Shown: positions 48,011-59,730 of the stretch, piece by piece
Layout of the letters: each line of letters starts with the position of its first letter
Numbering within the stretch: position 1 is the stretch's first letter
NCBI GenBank assembly: GCA_025738555.1
Contig: JAOVFP010000002.1
Coordinates: 6,634,001-6,698,000 of the forward strand
DNA: 64,000 bases
Origin: Cyathus striatus
Lineage: Eukaryota; Basidiomycota; Agaricomycetes; Agaricales; Nidulariaceae
Direction of reading: 5' to 3'
Notes under the pieces: model-generated
Seen by the model: the letters and a program-made list of their open reading frames with translations, nothing else
Databases searched by the model: none
What the model was told of the DNA's origin: nothing
Program-made: the position numbers and the translations under genes

Positions 48011-48780
48011 TTTTTTTTACACTATTTCATCATACTTACATATTGTCACATCCTGTTCTATTCCACTAGGGACAAGAACCTCAGAGTAGATAGTCTAATA
48101 GTGGAGTAACTTGTACAACGTTAGTAGGGTGTGTGGGGATGATGAACATGTACAGGAGTAGTGGAATGTTGGCTTCAACTTGTGTGTTGCACCCCTTGGA
48201 CTTCCAGTTCCATATTTAGAACAAAGCGGAGTAAGTGGCAAAATAGCGGAGTTGGCTCAAGGCCCAAGTGGGAGAAGGGTGTAAACGTAGTTGATTTGAA
48301 ACTGAAGTCTATCTACATTACAGGAGTAGTTTATATAGTAAACTACTTTGTCCGAATGCATACAGAGTAATGCCCATGGGTATGTGGCATTCTAGGGTTA
48401 AGTAAACTCCATGAAATGTAGAACATGGTAAACTAGTAGTATGCCTCTAGATTATAGTCATAGGAGAAATGGCTGTAGCCAGAGAACAAGGTAGTAATAT
48501 TAAAGGGAAGGAACAAGTAAACAGTTACAAGTAAACATTAGTAAGGAAGAGTTCGATATATAACAAGTATACATAGTCCGGAGGAAACGTACTAAAAGCG
48601 GAGTAAACCCGGAGTTGACTCCAATGGTACAGGGATTGTCATGGATATGACACATATTTTCTCAACATTGTCAATTTCATTATTTTTTGGTATCCTTTTA
48701 ATTTGTGAACTGATTTAGAAAATTAGAGCCAATCTGGGCTCCTGGGCTTCGAGAAGTTGGTTCCTCAAGTTGGGCACTCA
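48011..48780. other. No supported gene
   Basis: CpG-containing sequence with frames under 70 codons and no recognised motif. Repeated AGCGGAGT-like words (48228, 48245, 48597) are visible but not clearly arrayed. Confidence 0.5.
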
Positions 48781-48784
48781 TACT

Positions 48785-49829
48785 TACATAAACCGCTGGC
48801 ACACTAAGGCCAAGCCATGGTTTAAATATTCAATAATACGACAATAATAGGCAAATTGTAGGTGAATGTGGACCAATTACCATGTTTAAATTGCTACTGT
48901 ACATTATTCAGGATCACTTGGGACGACAGGAAGATTAAATATTGATACTACATATGTGTATGAAGTAGTTCAACTACCTGTACATTCACAAACATGTTCG
49001 CAATGATTCACAAGTTGATGACCATCAGCCTTCTGTTTGCTGTGCATACAGAGGCATACCATATGATAGATGTAGAAATTCTGATAATGAACACTAGATG
49101 TTTTGTTTTTGTTGTTGACTTCAGTTGGAGACATTGAATTAGTAATCATTTAAATTTAGAAGAGAGCTTCCATATCACTCACCTGTCACATTGGAACCAC
49201 ATCCAACACTATCAATCATTGCAGCGGTAGCGACATTAAAATCATGGGCTTGAGTGAATATTCCAGTAGTTGATGATGTAGTATGGACAGTTTCAGTCTT
49301 GGTTACACTAACCCATTTCAGATTTGGGGCGTTTGCTGTGGTTTTGAGAAACTCAGTTGGCACTTCACCTATGATGTCTGTGTTATGATTTATCTTTGGA
49401 CATTCTGTAGATTTTCACATCTAGTATACTTACCTTTTCCCACTGACTCCAACACTCCATCTACAAGTTTATACTCTTCTGCAGGAATAATGTTGATAGC
49501 TATGTGATTGGCTGATGGTTCATCTATACTGGTAGACTCCGAGTGTGGAATGTGTCTGCTCACATACAGCTCACCCCACTCTTCTATTGTTGGCATCAGA
49601 TCATTGAAGTCTACAGTCCAGATTACTTGTTCTCACAAAATAGTAGTAGCCTCTTTAACAACCATAATGGGACTTGGCTGCATTGGAGTTGCAGGTTCAA
49701 TATAGAAGAGGTTTTCAGTAACAATTACTGTGGTCAAAGATCTGTTCTGACACCAATTGAATGTCAATTAGTATTTCTAGCCACCTGTATATACATAAAC
49801 CCAATGTACCATAAATCCTGAAGGTTCTG
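48785..49829 (-). pseudogene. Decayed duplicate of the GTPase gene's 3' end
   Basis: Colinear with 26443-27476, covering the Ser/Thr-rich C-terminal exon, the last intron and about 250 bp beyond the gene. No G1 or G3 region is present, so only the 3' third was copied. CpGs of the parent appear here as TpG or CpA (GGCGCGCTAAG is GGCACACTAAG; AACGTGG is AATGTGG). A stop and shifts break the exon near 49400 and 49620. The last-intron donor reads GTGAGT here and GCGAGT in the parent. The copy ends exactly where the foldback element begins. Confidence 0.88.
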
Positions 49830-49842
49830 GAGTGGTGTCAGC

Positions 49843-50170
49843 CAGCATGATCATTTACCATAGAACTAGCAGAATATTACTATGCTCAAATGTGATCATT
49901 TACTATAATACTAGCAGAATATTCCCATGCTCATATCTGATCATTTACAATAGAACTACCACAGTATTCACATACTCAAATGTGATCATTTACATATTAC
50001 CACCAGAATATCTCACAATCAAATGTGATCATTTACAATAATACTAGCAGAATATTCCCATGCTCAAATATGATCATTTATGATAGAAATAGCAGATTGT
50101 TCCCACACTCAAATGTGATCATTTACTAAAATATTAGCAGAATATTCCCACACTCATAAGTGATCATTAG
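49843..50170 (+). repeat. 45-bp tandem repeat, left arm
   Basis: About seven units of the form TGATCATTTACTATAATACT + AGCAGAATATTCCCATGCTC + AAATG. The junction word TGATCATTTA recurs every 43-46 bases. Confidence 0.92.
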
Positions 50171-51224
50171 GTCATGCAGGTGGCATAATAGGTTGTCATG
50201 CATGTCACACTTTTAGACATGTCACACATTGTCACAACATTGTGATTACCAGAAAGTAGTGTTGACACAATGTGATTTCAGCCTAGTCCTATGAATGTTG
50301 AATTCAACCAATACAGGTAAACAGTAAGAGAAAATGTGATTTTCATAAAGTAGTCAAGTGTCTTTGTCATATAATTTGTAATGCACATGAATCACTTAGT
50401 GAGCACTTTTCATGTGACCTTTTCATGTGACATGTATGATATGTGTGTAGGGTCTGTGTGACTGTGGGGTGTGCAAATGAAAGTATAAGTGCAATTTTAT
50501 TCTTTGACAAGGAGAGTACCATGACAAGCAAGTGATATGAGAAGGAAGTGTGATATGTGTGACAAATGTGAGAATATAACAGGTGTAATATTGACACATA
50601 AGAGATGTATGATACACTTTTTGACATGTCACACATGCCACACATGCCACACATTGTCAAATATGTCACACATTGTCACATATGTCACACCTTTACATAT
50701 GTCACACTTTTAGACACATCACACATTTAGACATGTCACACTTTTTCACCACATATCACACTTTTACATATATCACACATTTATATATGTCACATATTCC
50801 ACATTTGTCTTGTTGTTTATAGTTGTCACACTTCTCACATTTGCTTGTATGATACTGTGGCATGTGTGACAATGTGTGACAATGTGACATGTCGAAAAGT
50901 GTGACATTTGGTGAAAAAGTGTGACATGTAGTGAAAAAGTGTGATATGTCTAGCATGTGTGACAATGTGTGATGTGTTTAAATGTATGACATGTGTGACA
51001 TGTCTAAATGTGTGACGAAATGTGACATGTCAAAAAGCGTGACATGTGTGACATGTATGACATATCTAAATGTGTGACGTGTTTAAAAGTGTGACATGTC
51101 TAAAAGTGTAACACATGACAAAATATAATGTTTGTGACAATGTGTGACATGTCTAAAAGTGTGACATATGTCACATATGTCACACAATGTGATATGCATG
51201 ACAACCTATTATGCCACCTGCATG

Positions 51225-51795
51225 ACCTAATGATCACTTATGAGTGTGGGAATATTCTGCTAATATTTTAGTAAATGATCACATTTGAGTGTGGGAACAA
51301 TCTGCTATTCCTATCATAAATGATCATATTTGAGCATGGGAATATTCTGCTAGTATTATTGTAAATGATCACATTTGATTGTGAGATATTCTGGTGGTAA
51401 TATGTAAATGATCACATTTGAGTATGTGAATACTGTGGTAGTTCTATTGTAAATGATCAGATATGAGCATGGGAACAATCTGCTAGTATTATAGTAAATG
51501 ATCACATTTGAGCACAAGCAATTAGCTAGTCCTATGTAAATGATCACATTTGAGCATGGGAATATTCTGCTAGTATTATAGTAAATGATCACATTTGAGC
51601 ATGGGAATATTTTGCTAGTATTATAGTAAATGATCACATTTGAGTGTGAGCAATCAGCTAGTTCTATGTAAATGATCACATTTGAGCATGGGAATATTCT
51701 GCTAGTATTATAGTAAATGATCACATTTGAGCATAGTAATATTCTGCTAGTTCTATGGTAAATGATCACATTTGATTGCCTAAGCAATCATTTTA
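51225..51795 (-). repeat. 45-bp tandem repeat, right arm (inverted)
   Basis: About twelve units that are the reverse complement of the left-arm unit. Some contain a shorter variant (GAGCACAAGCAATTAGCTAG). The arms differ in length, so the arrays have changed independently since the arms formed. Confidence 0.92.
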
Positions 51796-51839
51796 CCAGG
51801 GCAAAAAATGATCACACTGGCTGACACCACTCTGCTACT

Positions 51840-52135
51840 CATGAACCAGTTTGATGTCCCTTAAAATCTGGGAAGGAGGAGAAGGGGATGTCCCTCATGA
51901 AATCTTCCAGATTTGGCCTACTGTTACAGTCCCTTCGTGCGCCCCAAACTCAGTGCGCAACAAATCAACACTCGTTCCCAAGAAGAAGTGCAACCACGAA
52001 GTTGAGGCTGACTGGGAAGAGATTGAGGCAGGATTGTCAGGATTGTCGGAAAACTAGGCATAGGCATGTGCCCAAGACCTGTTTTACAGGGCATGTCCAT
52101 TCCTACTCTTGGGTGATCCTTGCAATGTCTTCTTG
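51840..52135 (+). other. Leader or Gag-Pol junction of the second retroelement
   Basis: A frame with KKKCNHEVEADWEEIEAGLS (about 51980-52050) precedes the pol region, but no Gag domain or LTR can be recognised. The element is truncated or has diverged here. Confidence 0.35.
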
Positions 52136-55100
52136 GTGATTATGATTCTGATTCATTTTCCAATTCTTTATTTTATTCATATCCTGTTGAGACTTACAAT
52201 AAAACTCTTAGGACTGCTGCTTATGCAACTCCAACCACTGCTCGACCTCTTTTGACTTCTTGGACTCAACGTGCGCTAATTGAAGAAATGAAAACTACCT
52301 GCTTAGCTAGGAAAAAGTACAAGCCAGTCGACCAAAAAGTTAGACCGGTTCCGACCTATATGCCTGACCCAGTGGGACAAGTTTTTAAGAAAATAGAGAT
52401 TCCGATGCTAAGCCCCCTTTCTCTTGATCCTCCTCCTTTATCTTCCTTCTTGCCAACATCATGTTTGACTTATGAACATTTTCATCATATTCTAGGTTCT
52501 GTACCTGAGGGTTTCTTGACCTAGAGAACTTGATCTCTTAGGACATGTGCTCAACACCAGACAGCAAGCACTCACTTTTTCAGATGAGGAAAGGGGTACA
52601 TTTTCGCAAAAATACTACCCTGACTATGAGATTTCTGTTATAGAACACACACCATGGGTTCAGGCACCCATCCAAATCCCTAAAGCTATTGAGGATGATG
52701 TTCAGTGACTGCTACGCAGCCAAATTAATGCTGGGAAGGTTGAAGTCTCAACTGTGTCTTACCGCTCTTGCATGTTTGTTGTCAAAAAGAAGCCTCTACT
52801 CCTATGCACCATTGCTCCCGGGGAACCAAAGCAGGACCAACCCCCTGGCTTGTGGGTAATTCAAGATGTTCAATAACTTAACAAGGTTATGGTTTGAGAT
52901 TTGGCTTTGCCTCTGAGGGTTGAAGATTTTGCTGAGTCATTTGTGGGGAGAACAATTTACAGGCTGATTGATTTACTTTCAGGATATAATGGGCGACGTC
53001 TAGCTGTGATATCACAACCTCTCACCACTTTTATTTGCATGGAAGGACCATTGCGTGCAGGTACACTTCCTCAAGGTGGATGTAACTCAGTCTTGGAGTT
53101 TCAGAAGTGCACCATGCACATGCTTCGCGAAGAGATCCCAGACAATGGGAACGTGTTTATTGACGATACTGGGGTGATGGGACCTTTTTCTCACTATGAT
53201 GGCAAGGAAGTTGCACCGAATATAAAATGCTTCATTTATGAATTCGCTACCACCTTGGACCATTTCTTTGCTAGGTTCATAGAAGCTGGAATTACAGCAT
53301 CAGGGTACAAACTCATCCTGGCAACACCAAGTATGAAGATTGTTGGCACCATTGTTTCCCACCATGAATGGGAGCTCGAGCATGGGCTAGTATCTAAGGT
53401 GTTAAACTGGGGACCACTTGAAAATGTTACTGATGTTCATTCATTCTTGGGGACTGCTGGTGTGGGACGAAAATGGATCAAGGGATTTTCAATTATAGCA
53501 AGGCTGCTCACTATTCTTCTTAGGTCAGACCAGCCTTTCGTATTTGGGGATGGAGCTCAATACGTGAAAGATACTTTACAAAAGAGGATTTCTTCTGCCC
53601 CTGTTCTTATTCATTTGGAGTACAACTTAGCTAAACAATTTTCTCCTCTAGACACTTTACTGTGCCCCTCAGAAGTGGGATTGGTTATCTTTGCTGTCAA
53701 CGCATGTCAAGCAGGTGCAGGCTGGGCTATCTACCAGCTAAGAGAAGATGGTTGCCATCCGGTACTTTTTGGGTCATGCACATATAATCCAGTCGAAAGT
53801 TGGTACTCACAGCCTGTTCGTGAACTCTATGGGGCTTTCCATGGTGTAAAAGACACTTGTCACCATCTTTGGGGAATTCATTTTCAGATGGAAGTTGATG
53901 CAAAGTTCCTACAACAAATAATATCTCAGCTGGATTTGCCTAATGCCCAACTGACGTGTTGGGTTACTTTTCTCTTACTATTTGATTTCCAGGTAGTTCA
54001 TGTGCCTGCAGACAAGCATGTTGTACTTGATGGACTTTCAAGATGTAAGCATACAGATGAAGACTCAGAGGATGAAGACCCAGAAGCCTATCTCGACCGC
54101 ATGCTAGCGCCAGTTGATGCTCAGACTTTCTGTTTACAGCTCAAAGAACTCCATTACCGCCAACGGCCCATTCCCCAAGTACCTTTTGCCGATTTCATAA
54201 CTCAAACTAATGCCATTTCTGTATCCTTCTTAGGTACTCAGGACATCAGTACTATTGGAGGATCAGCACCATGTGTTAAGGACTTTGCCCATGAGAGCCA
54301 GCACGAAAATTCACTCCCTACTTTCACTTCATTATGCTTCACTGATGAACAAGGGTATCAAGGACAGGAGTTTTCAACCCGAAAAGTTGCTTATGAACAG
54401 GTTGAGACATTTGGGCTAGGAGATGAGGAAATCAAACTGGAGTTTTCCACCTTCACTTCTTATGTTCCATTAGACTTAGATTCTGATGAAAATTTACAGG
54501 CTCCATACTATCTTTCATGTGCTACACATTGCTTTGGTGTGCATGACTGAGATGCTTCTGCAGAAGAATGGCAAGAGTACAAGAACTATTTGCTAAATGG
54601 TACGATTCCTACAAGGTTTCTCACTGACAAAGCTGCCAAGAAAAGGTTTATTCAATGTACCAAGCCCTTCTTTGTGTTCAACAATTCGCTTTGGAAGCTA
54701 GGCAGGGCAGGTATGAACCCTAGGCTGGTGGTAACTGATTTAGACAGGTGTGTTGAACTTGTGGCACAAGCACACAATGAAGTGGGCCACCGGGGACACG
54801 ACTCGACTTATCAGCTACTTGTGGAACACTATTACTGGCCCAACCTTTACAACCAGGTCACATACTTTGTTCGGTCATGTTATATCTGTCAATTATGCTC
54901 TCAGAAGAAACCCATTATACCCTATTCGTCTACTTGGCATACTGCTATCCTACACCATTTTGACTTGGACACAATATACATGGAGTGAGGCCATGGAGGC
55001 ATGAACTTCCTCTTACAAGTGATCGAACCTTCAATTGAATGGCCAGAAGCTCAAGCTGCATGCAAGAACAATAGCAAAACATGGGCCAAATTTATCTACG

Positions 55101-56742
55101 AAGATATCATTTGCTGCTATTCATGTATTCCTCTCTTCATTATGGATGGGGGATCTGAGTTCAAAGGCACTGTCGATATTCTCTTCCAACAGTATGGCAT
55201 CAAAGTCATTCTCTCAAGTCCTTATCACCCAGAAGGCAATGCAACCACTGAGCGCACTCATCAAACTCTTGTCAATTCGCTTCTTCATTTGGTCAGAAAG
55301 GAAAGTGCAAAATGGCTGCTTATGATTCCCTCGACTCTCCTAGCAATGTGTAGTATGGCCTCGAAGATGACAGGCTACTCTCCCTTTTACATGTTATATG
55401 GCAAGCACCCATTCTTCTCATTTGACATTGCTGACAAGACCTGGGAACTGCAATGGCCCGAGGTTAGGAATACTGAAGATTTGATAGCTCTTCGAGCCCA
55501 TCAAATTGCTCATCACGACAAAGTGGAGGTCAAGGCTCTTCAGAAGCAACATGAAGAACGGGAGCTCTTTACACTTAGCCATGTGTTCTGTACGGATCCA
55601 TGCAGAATCCGTACGGAATTTTCGGAGTCCGTGCGGAATCTGCACAGATTTTTTTCATTTTGGCAGAGGTTTTTTTGGGTCTGTACAGATTCTGCACAGA
55701 TTCCGAAAATTCTGTACGGATTACGCAGAATTCCTCAGAATTCTGCATTACAGACCTGAAAATTCTGTACAGATTCTGTACAGAATCTGTACAGAATTTT
55801 ATTATACTTATTTCCTTGCATGTGACACTCTGCATTAAGCATGACACTAGGTGTTGAGTGTAACTAAGTGTGACACTAAGTGTTGAGTGTCACACTATAC
55901 ATTAAACATGACACTATGCATTAAGTGTGACACTATACATTAAGCATGACACTAAGTATTGAGTGTGACACTCTGCATTAAGCGTGACACTAAGTGTTGA
56001 GTGTGACACTATACATTAAGCATAACACTATGCATTAAGTGTGATACTATGCATTGAGAATGATACTATATATTGAGTGTATCATGGATTTTGTATAGTG
56101 TGACACTTTTCACCTAGGGTTACACTTGACATGTGTGACAAGGCAGCAATGCATAAATCCACACAGAATCCATATAGAATAATCACCTCTAATAATAATA
56201 ATAGCTACTATATAAATTCTGTATGGTATCTATACAGGTCTGTACGGGTCTGTACGGATCCGCATGGAATCTGTGCGGATTCCATACAGATCCGTACAGA
56301 CCTCTTGGGGGAGTGTAAATTACTGAAGAATGGCAGAAAGCTGTTGATAATTTTAACCAAAAATATGCTAAGTTTTTTTCTTCGCATGACTTCGAGGAGG
56401 GTACTTGGGTACTGGTTTATGAGTCATGGTTGGATACTCAGTTGGGAAACAAGGGAGCCTTGTGATAGATGGGACCTTATATCATTCATAAAAAGCTTAA
56501 TGACACCACTTATAGGTTGCAAGAACTTGATGGGGTTGTGCAACGAGAGTCAGTTTCTGCACATTGTATTAAAATATTCTATTATAGGGAGGACAATCAA
56601 ACAATCAAGTCTGTCTCCCCCGCCTTATACAACATATACCATGCTGCTATGACTTCCTCAGATGCCTCGACACTGCTTTCCCACCTCTCCAACATCAATG
56701 AGCTACCTTACCATCCATCCATTGTCTTATCCAACTGAGCTA
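52136..56742 (+). pseudogene. pol: Second Ty3/gypsy pol, split by a MITE-like element
   Basis: A different Ty3/gypsy lineage from the one at 9.5-19 kb. The N-terminal part (52136-52700) has KKYKPVDQKVRPVPTYMPD. Reverse transcriptase has RLIDLLSGYNGR and the active-site FIDD (53155-53166) in place of YxDD, then HSFLGTAGVGRKWIKGF. RNase H has FAVNACQAGAGWAIYQ and LDGLSRCKH. Integrase has HEVGH-type HRGHDSTYQLL, CYICQLCSQ, DLDTIYM, FIMDGGSEFKG and EGNATTERTHQTL as the three acidic sites. The frame is lost at the inserted element 55562-56324 and resumes as EWQKAVDNFNQKYAKFFSSH and WVLVYESWLDTQLGNKG. Stops occur at 52525, 54551 and 54989. There is no intact copy and no left LTR. Confidence 0.9.
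55562..56324. mobile_element. MITE-like element with 19-bp satellite, copy 2
   Basis: Inverted relative to 46994-48010. It starts GAGCTCTTTACACTTAGCC and ends GGGGGAGTGTAAATTACT. The flanks GAAGAACGG (55553-55561) and GAAGAATGG (56325-56333) match at 8 of 9 bases, a target duplication; removing the insert restores the retroelement frame ...KQHEE to EEWQKAVDN. Length 763 bp. Confidence 0.9.
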
Positions 56743-57952
56743 CCATCATCAACCCAGACCTCGGCACCACTTGAAACTTCAAGATGAAACAGTGACCATT
56801 TTCTTCCCTTACACTCCAAGAGCTTCTCAATCAACCCCAAGACATTAGCATTTACAATTCGGTCTCTTCCAAATTTTCCCTGCTCTGCTCACTTTACATT
56901 CCTGGGTTGTTTTCTTGGTCTCATTAACACACTAAGCTCACATTTTGTTTCAATTTTATTTCTTTTTTCTGCTGAATTATACTTGACCAGTGACGAGGGC
57001 ACCACTCTATGTTTCCCCTGGTTGTGGCTGAAATTCTTGATGTACTCATGAATATCGGCTGTAGCTGGATCCGATGAGAGAAGCCTTCTTCAGGCCGATC
57101 AAATTTGAGATGGAGAAGGATAGCTAGAGGGCACTTACTAATTGTTTTTCTTGCTAGATGCCCAAATTGGGGTTGCTTGAGGGAAGAAGCATGTTGGCGC
57201 AAGTTTCAAGGGAGCTGTCTGGCTCCTGTCAAGGACTTTCAATCAAGAGGGATACCAGTATGGGGTTAGAAGTAGCCAGCCAACAATAGCTTTGTTTTCT
57301 TTTTTTTCCTCCGCTTTTATTTGAATTTACATACTTTTTTTCATTACTTATTTTAAGGTGTTAAAGAATTGCTGGGAGCTGGGAAACTAGGTAAGGTGTG
57401 GAATGGAGCTGCGACCAGGTTGCTGAGGGGCTGCTCTGTGCTGGGGGAGCAGAAGCACATCACAAATAGCCCCAAAGCTCTCAGGACTGCACCCAGAAAA
57501 CACCAAGTCCAGGTTTTCTTCTTTTGGTAATTCTTGACATCTCTCTTTCTTGTTGCTTGACAAGGACTCTTAGACACGACATAGAGTAGTGTAGTAAGAG
57601 AATTGGGGTCTGTGATACAAGAGAACGTGTTGCACAGACCAGCTTTCATTTGTACATAAACCCACTCCCCTCAGAGGGAGAAATCCATCTTCTGTTCACT
57701 CAGTATTTTCTGCAAGACTGTGCTTTGAGCTCAGATCAACTTCTGGTTTTATTCTCTTTGTACTGTGTGCTTTGTACTCTACTAGTGTGATGTTTAAACG
57801 TGTCGTGTTTGTTTCCATGCATGGATTACATAATCCATTGAATGCGTCACTCACATGGTCTAATGGACCGCATTTTGCTTGCCAGAGCTTCATTTACTTG
57901 TACTCTAATACACAGGTTTCTGCCAACAGACTCCCATGTCTCCTCCCCTCTT
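56743..57952 (+). other. Sequence 3' of the second pol, possible LTR
   Basis: After the pol stop there is non-coding DNA. A purine-rich GCTTGAGGGAAGAAGCATG at 57175-57193 followed by TGTTGGCG could be a polypurine tract and LTR start. The T-rich promoter-like sequence with a CATTTGTACATAAACCC word near 57650 would then be within the LTR. No second copy exists in the window to prove it. Confidence 0.35.
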
Positions 57953-58295
57953 CCACATCGAGAGTGGTGATGGACTGTCATTGGCTGTCAATTGTGGAGG
58001 GAGTATATAATATTCATTGTATCAATACCATACATGCCAGAAATCTTCCTTCCCTTCAAACCACAGTTAGCAGGGAAAATGACATGGAATGGGATGTTGG
58101 GAGTATACTACATGCAATGGGACTACAATAGAGTACTTAATTAACTAACAGTAGTCTACACCTGTGAAATTATGGAATTTCTCAATCACCATCTTCGCCA
58201 TGAATCGCCATTTTCCCATGCCAGGGTTTCACCATTCGCCCGGCAAGGCAAAACCTCTGGGAGGTTTTGCCCCTTATACTAACTACAAGAACCAA
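57953..58295 (+). repeat. Duplicated segment, copy 2
   Basis: Reverse complement of 33806-34137. It carries ESGDGLSLAVNCGGSI and a stop (about 57960-58010), the same end as the small gene at 34 kb, then shared downstream sequence including the hairpin GGCAAAACCTCTGGGAGGTT. The rest of the gene is absent. Confidence 0.85.
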
Positions 58296-58305
58296 GAAAC
58301 CATAG

Positions 58306-58860
58306 ATTACCTTGGTCAATAACCCAACCCCATAGGCCCAACCCAGCAGCACTCCAGTCTTCAGTGCGGTAATGCGCCAAAACCACCCACCACACCAGCC
58401 TTCTGCTTACTCATTCCTTCTCTTTTGGTGATGTGATTCAAGGTATATGTGAGGATAGATAACATAGTAACGTCCAAGGAAGGAATATGAGAGCAAAGAG
58501 GGGTAACTCAGTTTTGAGGGTATGGAGATGAGGACTCTTCACTATGTATTGCCTAGTTATTAGTCCCTCCCTCTTAGAAGAGATAAGGGGCGAGCCTTGA
58601 GACAAACACAGTACACCCTCCTTGCATGTAGCACAGCCCTCCTATGCACCCAACTTCCTCCCTTATAATGTGTCAAACAGCATGACTCATGAGCCCATTG
58701 TTGAGGTTGTGAGTTAGATGGCTCTCATACATTGTATTTGAATTTGAAAGTCTAACTATAGGAGAACAAGCACAGGTGGACTTTGTCATTGTGCATTGAC
58801 ATTGTTCGTCATGGTGGGAACAAGGTGGGAATGCCTGGACAGCTTGGGAGTCAGAGTACA
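58306..58860 (+). repeat. Dispersed repeat, copy 2
   Basis: Colinear with 43698-44300, directly next to the 57953-58295 duplicate. The association with a gene's 3' end is not seen at the 43.7-kb copy. Confidence 0.7.
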
Positions 58861-58869
58861 GACCTAGTC

Positions 58870-59725
58870 CCAAAGCCAAACTGGCTAAGACGAGATCACA
58901 CTAGCATCACATGACTGGCATGGAGGTATCTCATCGTCAGTCGCCAATAGACAGTCTGGTAAAATTCATCAAGATTGAAACTGGCATCCCTTACCTACCT
59001 TCGACAAGCAGACTCTCCTCCCTTCCTCATACAAAATGTACATGTTTATCCCATCTTAAAGAGTGCACAGATAGTGGTAAAATTGGTAGTCAATGAGAAG
59101 TTAGTATATGTCATGACTCATCAATCATCGATTCAAGCTTCAAATGCAGAGTAAGAAAAACAAGATTGCTTCATTTCACATACATATGCTGCAGTGAACA
59201 CCATTCTGGTTCCAGTAAGTATCGAAACTCAAAAATTCTCCTCCTTGAGGTCATTGGTTAACTATTTCTTAGTCAATGACCTATGGGTAGCCAATGATAA
59301 AGCTTTTCATATTTAGGACATTGAGTCTCAGGCTCTCCTGATCTGTGTACTTACTCAGGAAGCAAGGCAGTGTGACTATTAATAGTGCTGCTAATACCGG
59401 CTGACAGCAATGTACATGCTCTATGTCAGTAAAGCAAGTATTATATGAACCAGAATAGCCCTCAGTGTCTAAGAATCTCATTATATTACAGCATGACCAA
59501 ATTTATGACCCAATGAGTGCACTGGCATGCAATATATGCTAAGTGAAGTTATAAATATATGATTCACCATAACATTTGAGCATTTGAGTTAGACAGGAGA
59601 TGCCTCTAGTAGTAGTATTGATTTATGGGTACTTCCTTGATAAGAAGTTGCTGTGAAGTTCATCAATGAATGTCTTACACTCCGATGCATATATTGTCCC
59701 ATCGTTGACATACTGGTTAATCACC
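58870..59725. other. No supported gene
   Basis: Only short frames. The promoter region of the following membrane-protein gene would lie at the right side. Confidence 0.5.
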
Positions 59726-59730
59726 ACCCA

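Larger units (their letters stand above)
49831..51831. mobile_element. Foldback-like element made of inverted minisatellites
   Basis: The left end AGTGGTGTCAGCCAGCATG and the right end CTGGCTGACACCACT are inverse copies. The left arm (to about 50170) is a tandem array of 45-bp units and the right arm (from about 51225) is the same array reversed. The centre consists of TGTCACACAT-type words on the left half and their complement on the right half. No gene is present and no convincing target duplication is found. It interrupts or abuts the GTPase duplicate. Confidence 0.8.

Noticed and set aside
51356..51787. 143-codon minus-strand frame with repeated NVIIYYNTSRI motifs
   Set aside because: It is the translation of the 45-bp units in the right arm of the foldback element; the unit length is a multiple of three, so the frame stays open by chance.
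49831..51831. CRISPR-like array of regular repeats
   Set aside because: The units are contiguous and diverged, without unique spacers, in a eukaryotic genome, and both orientations are present.
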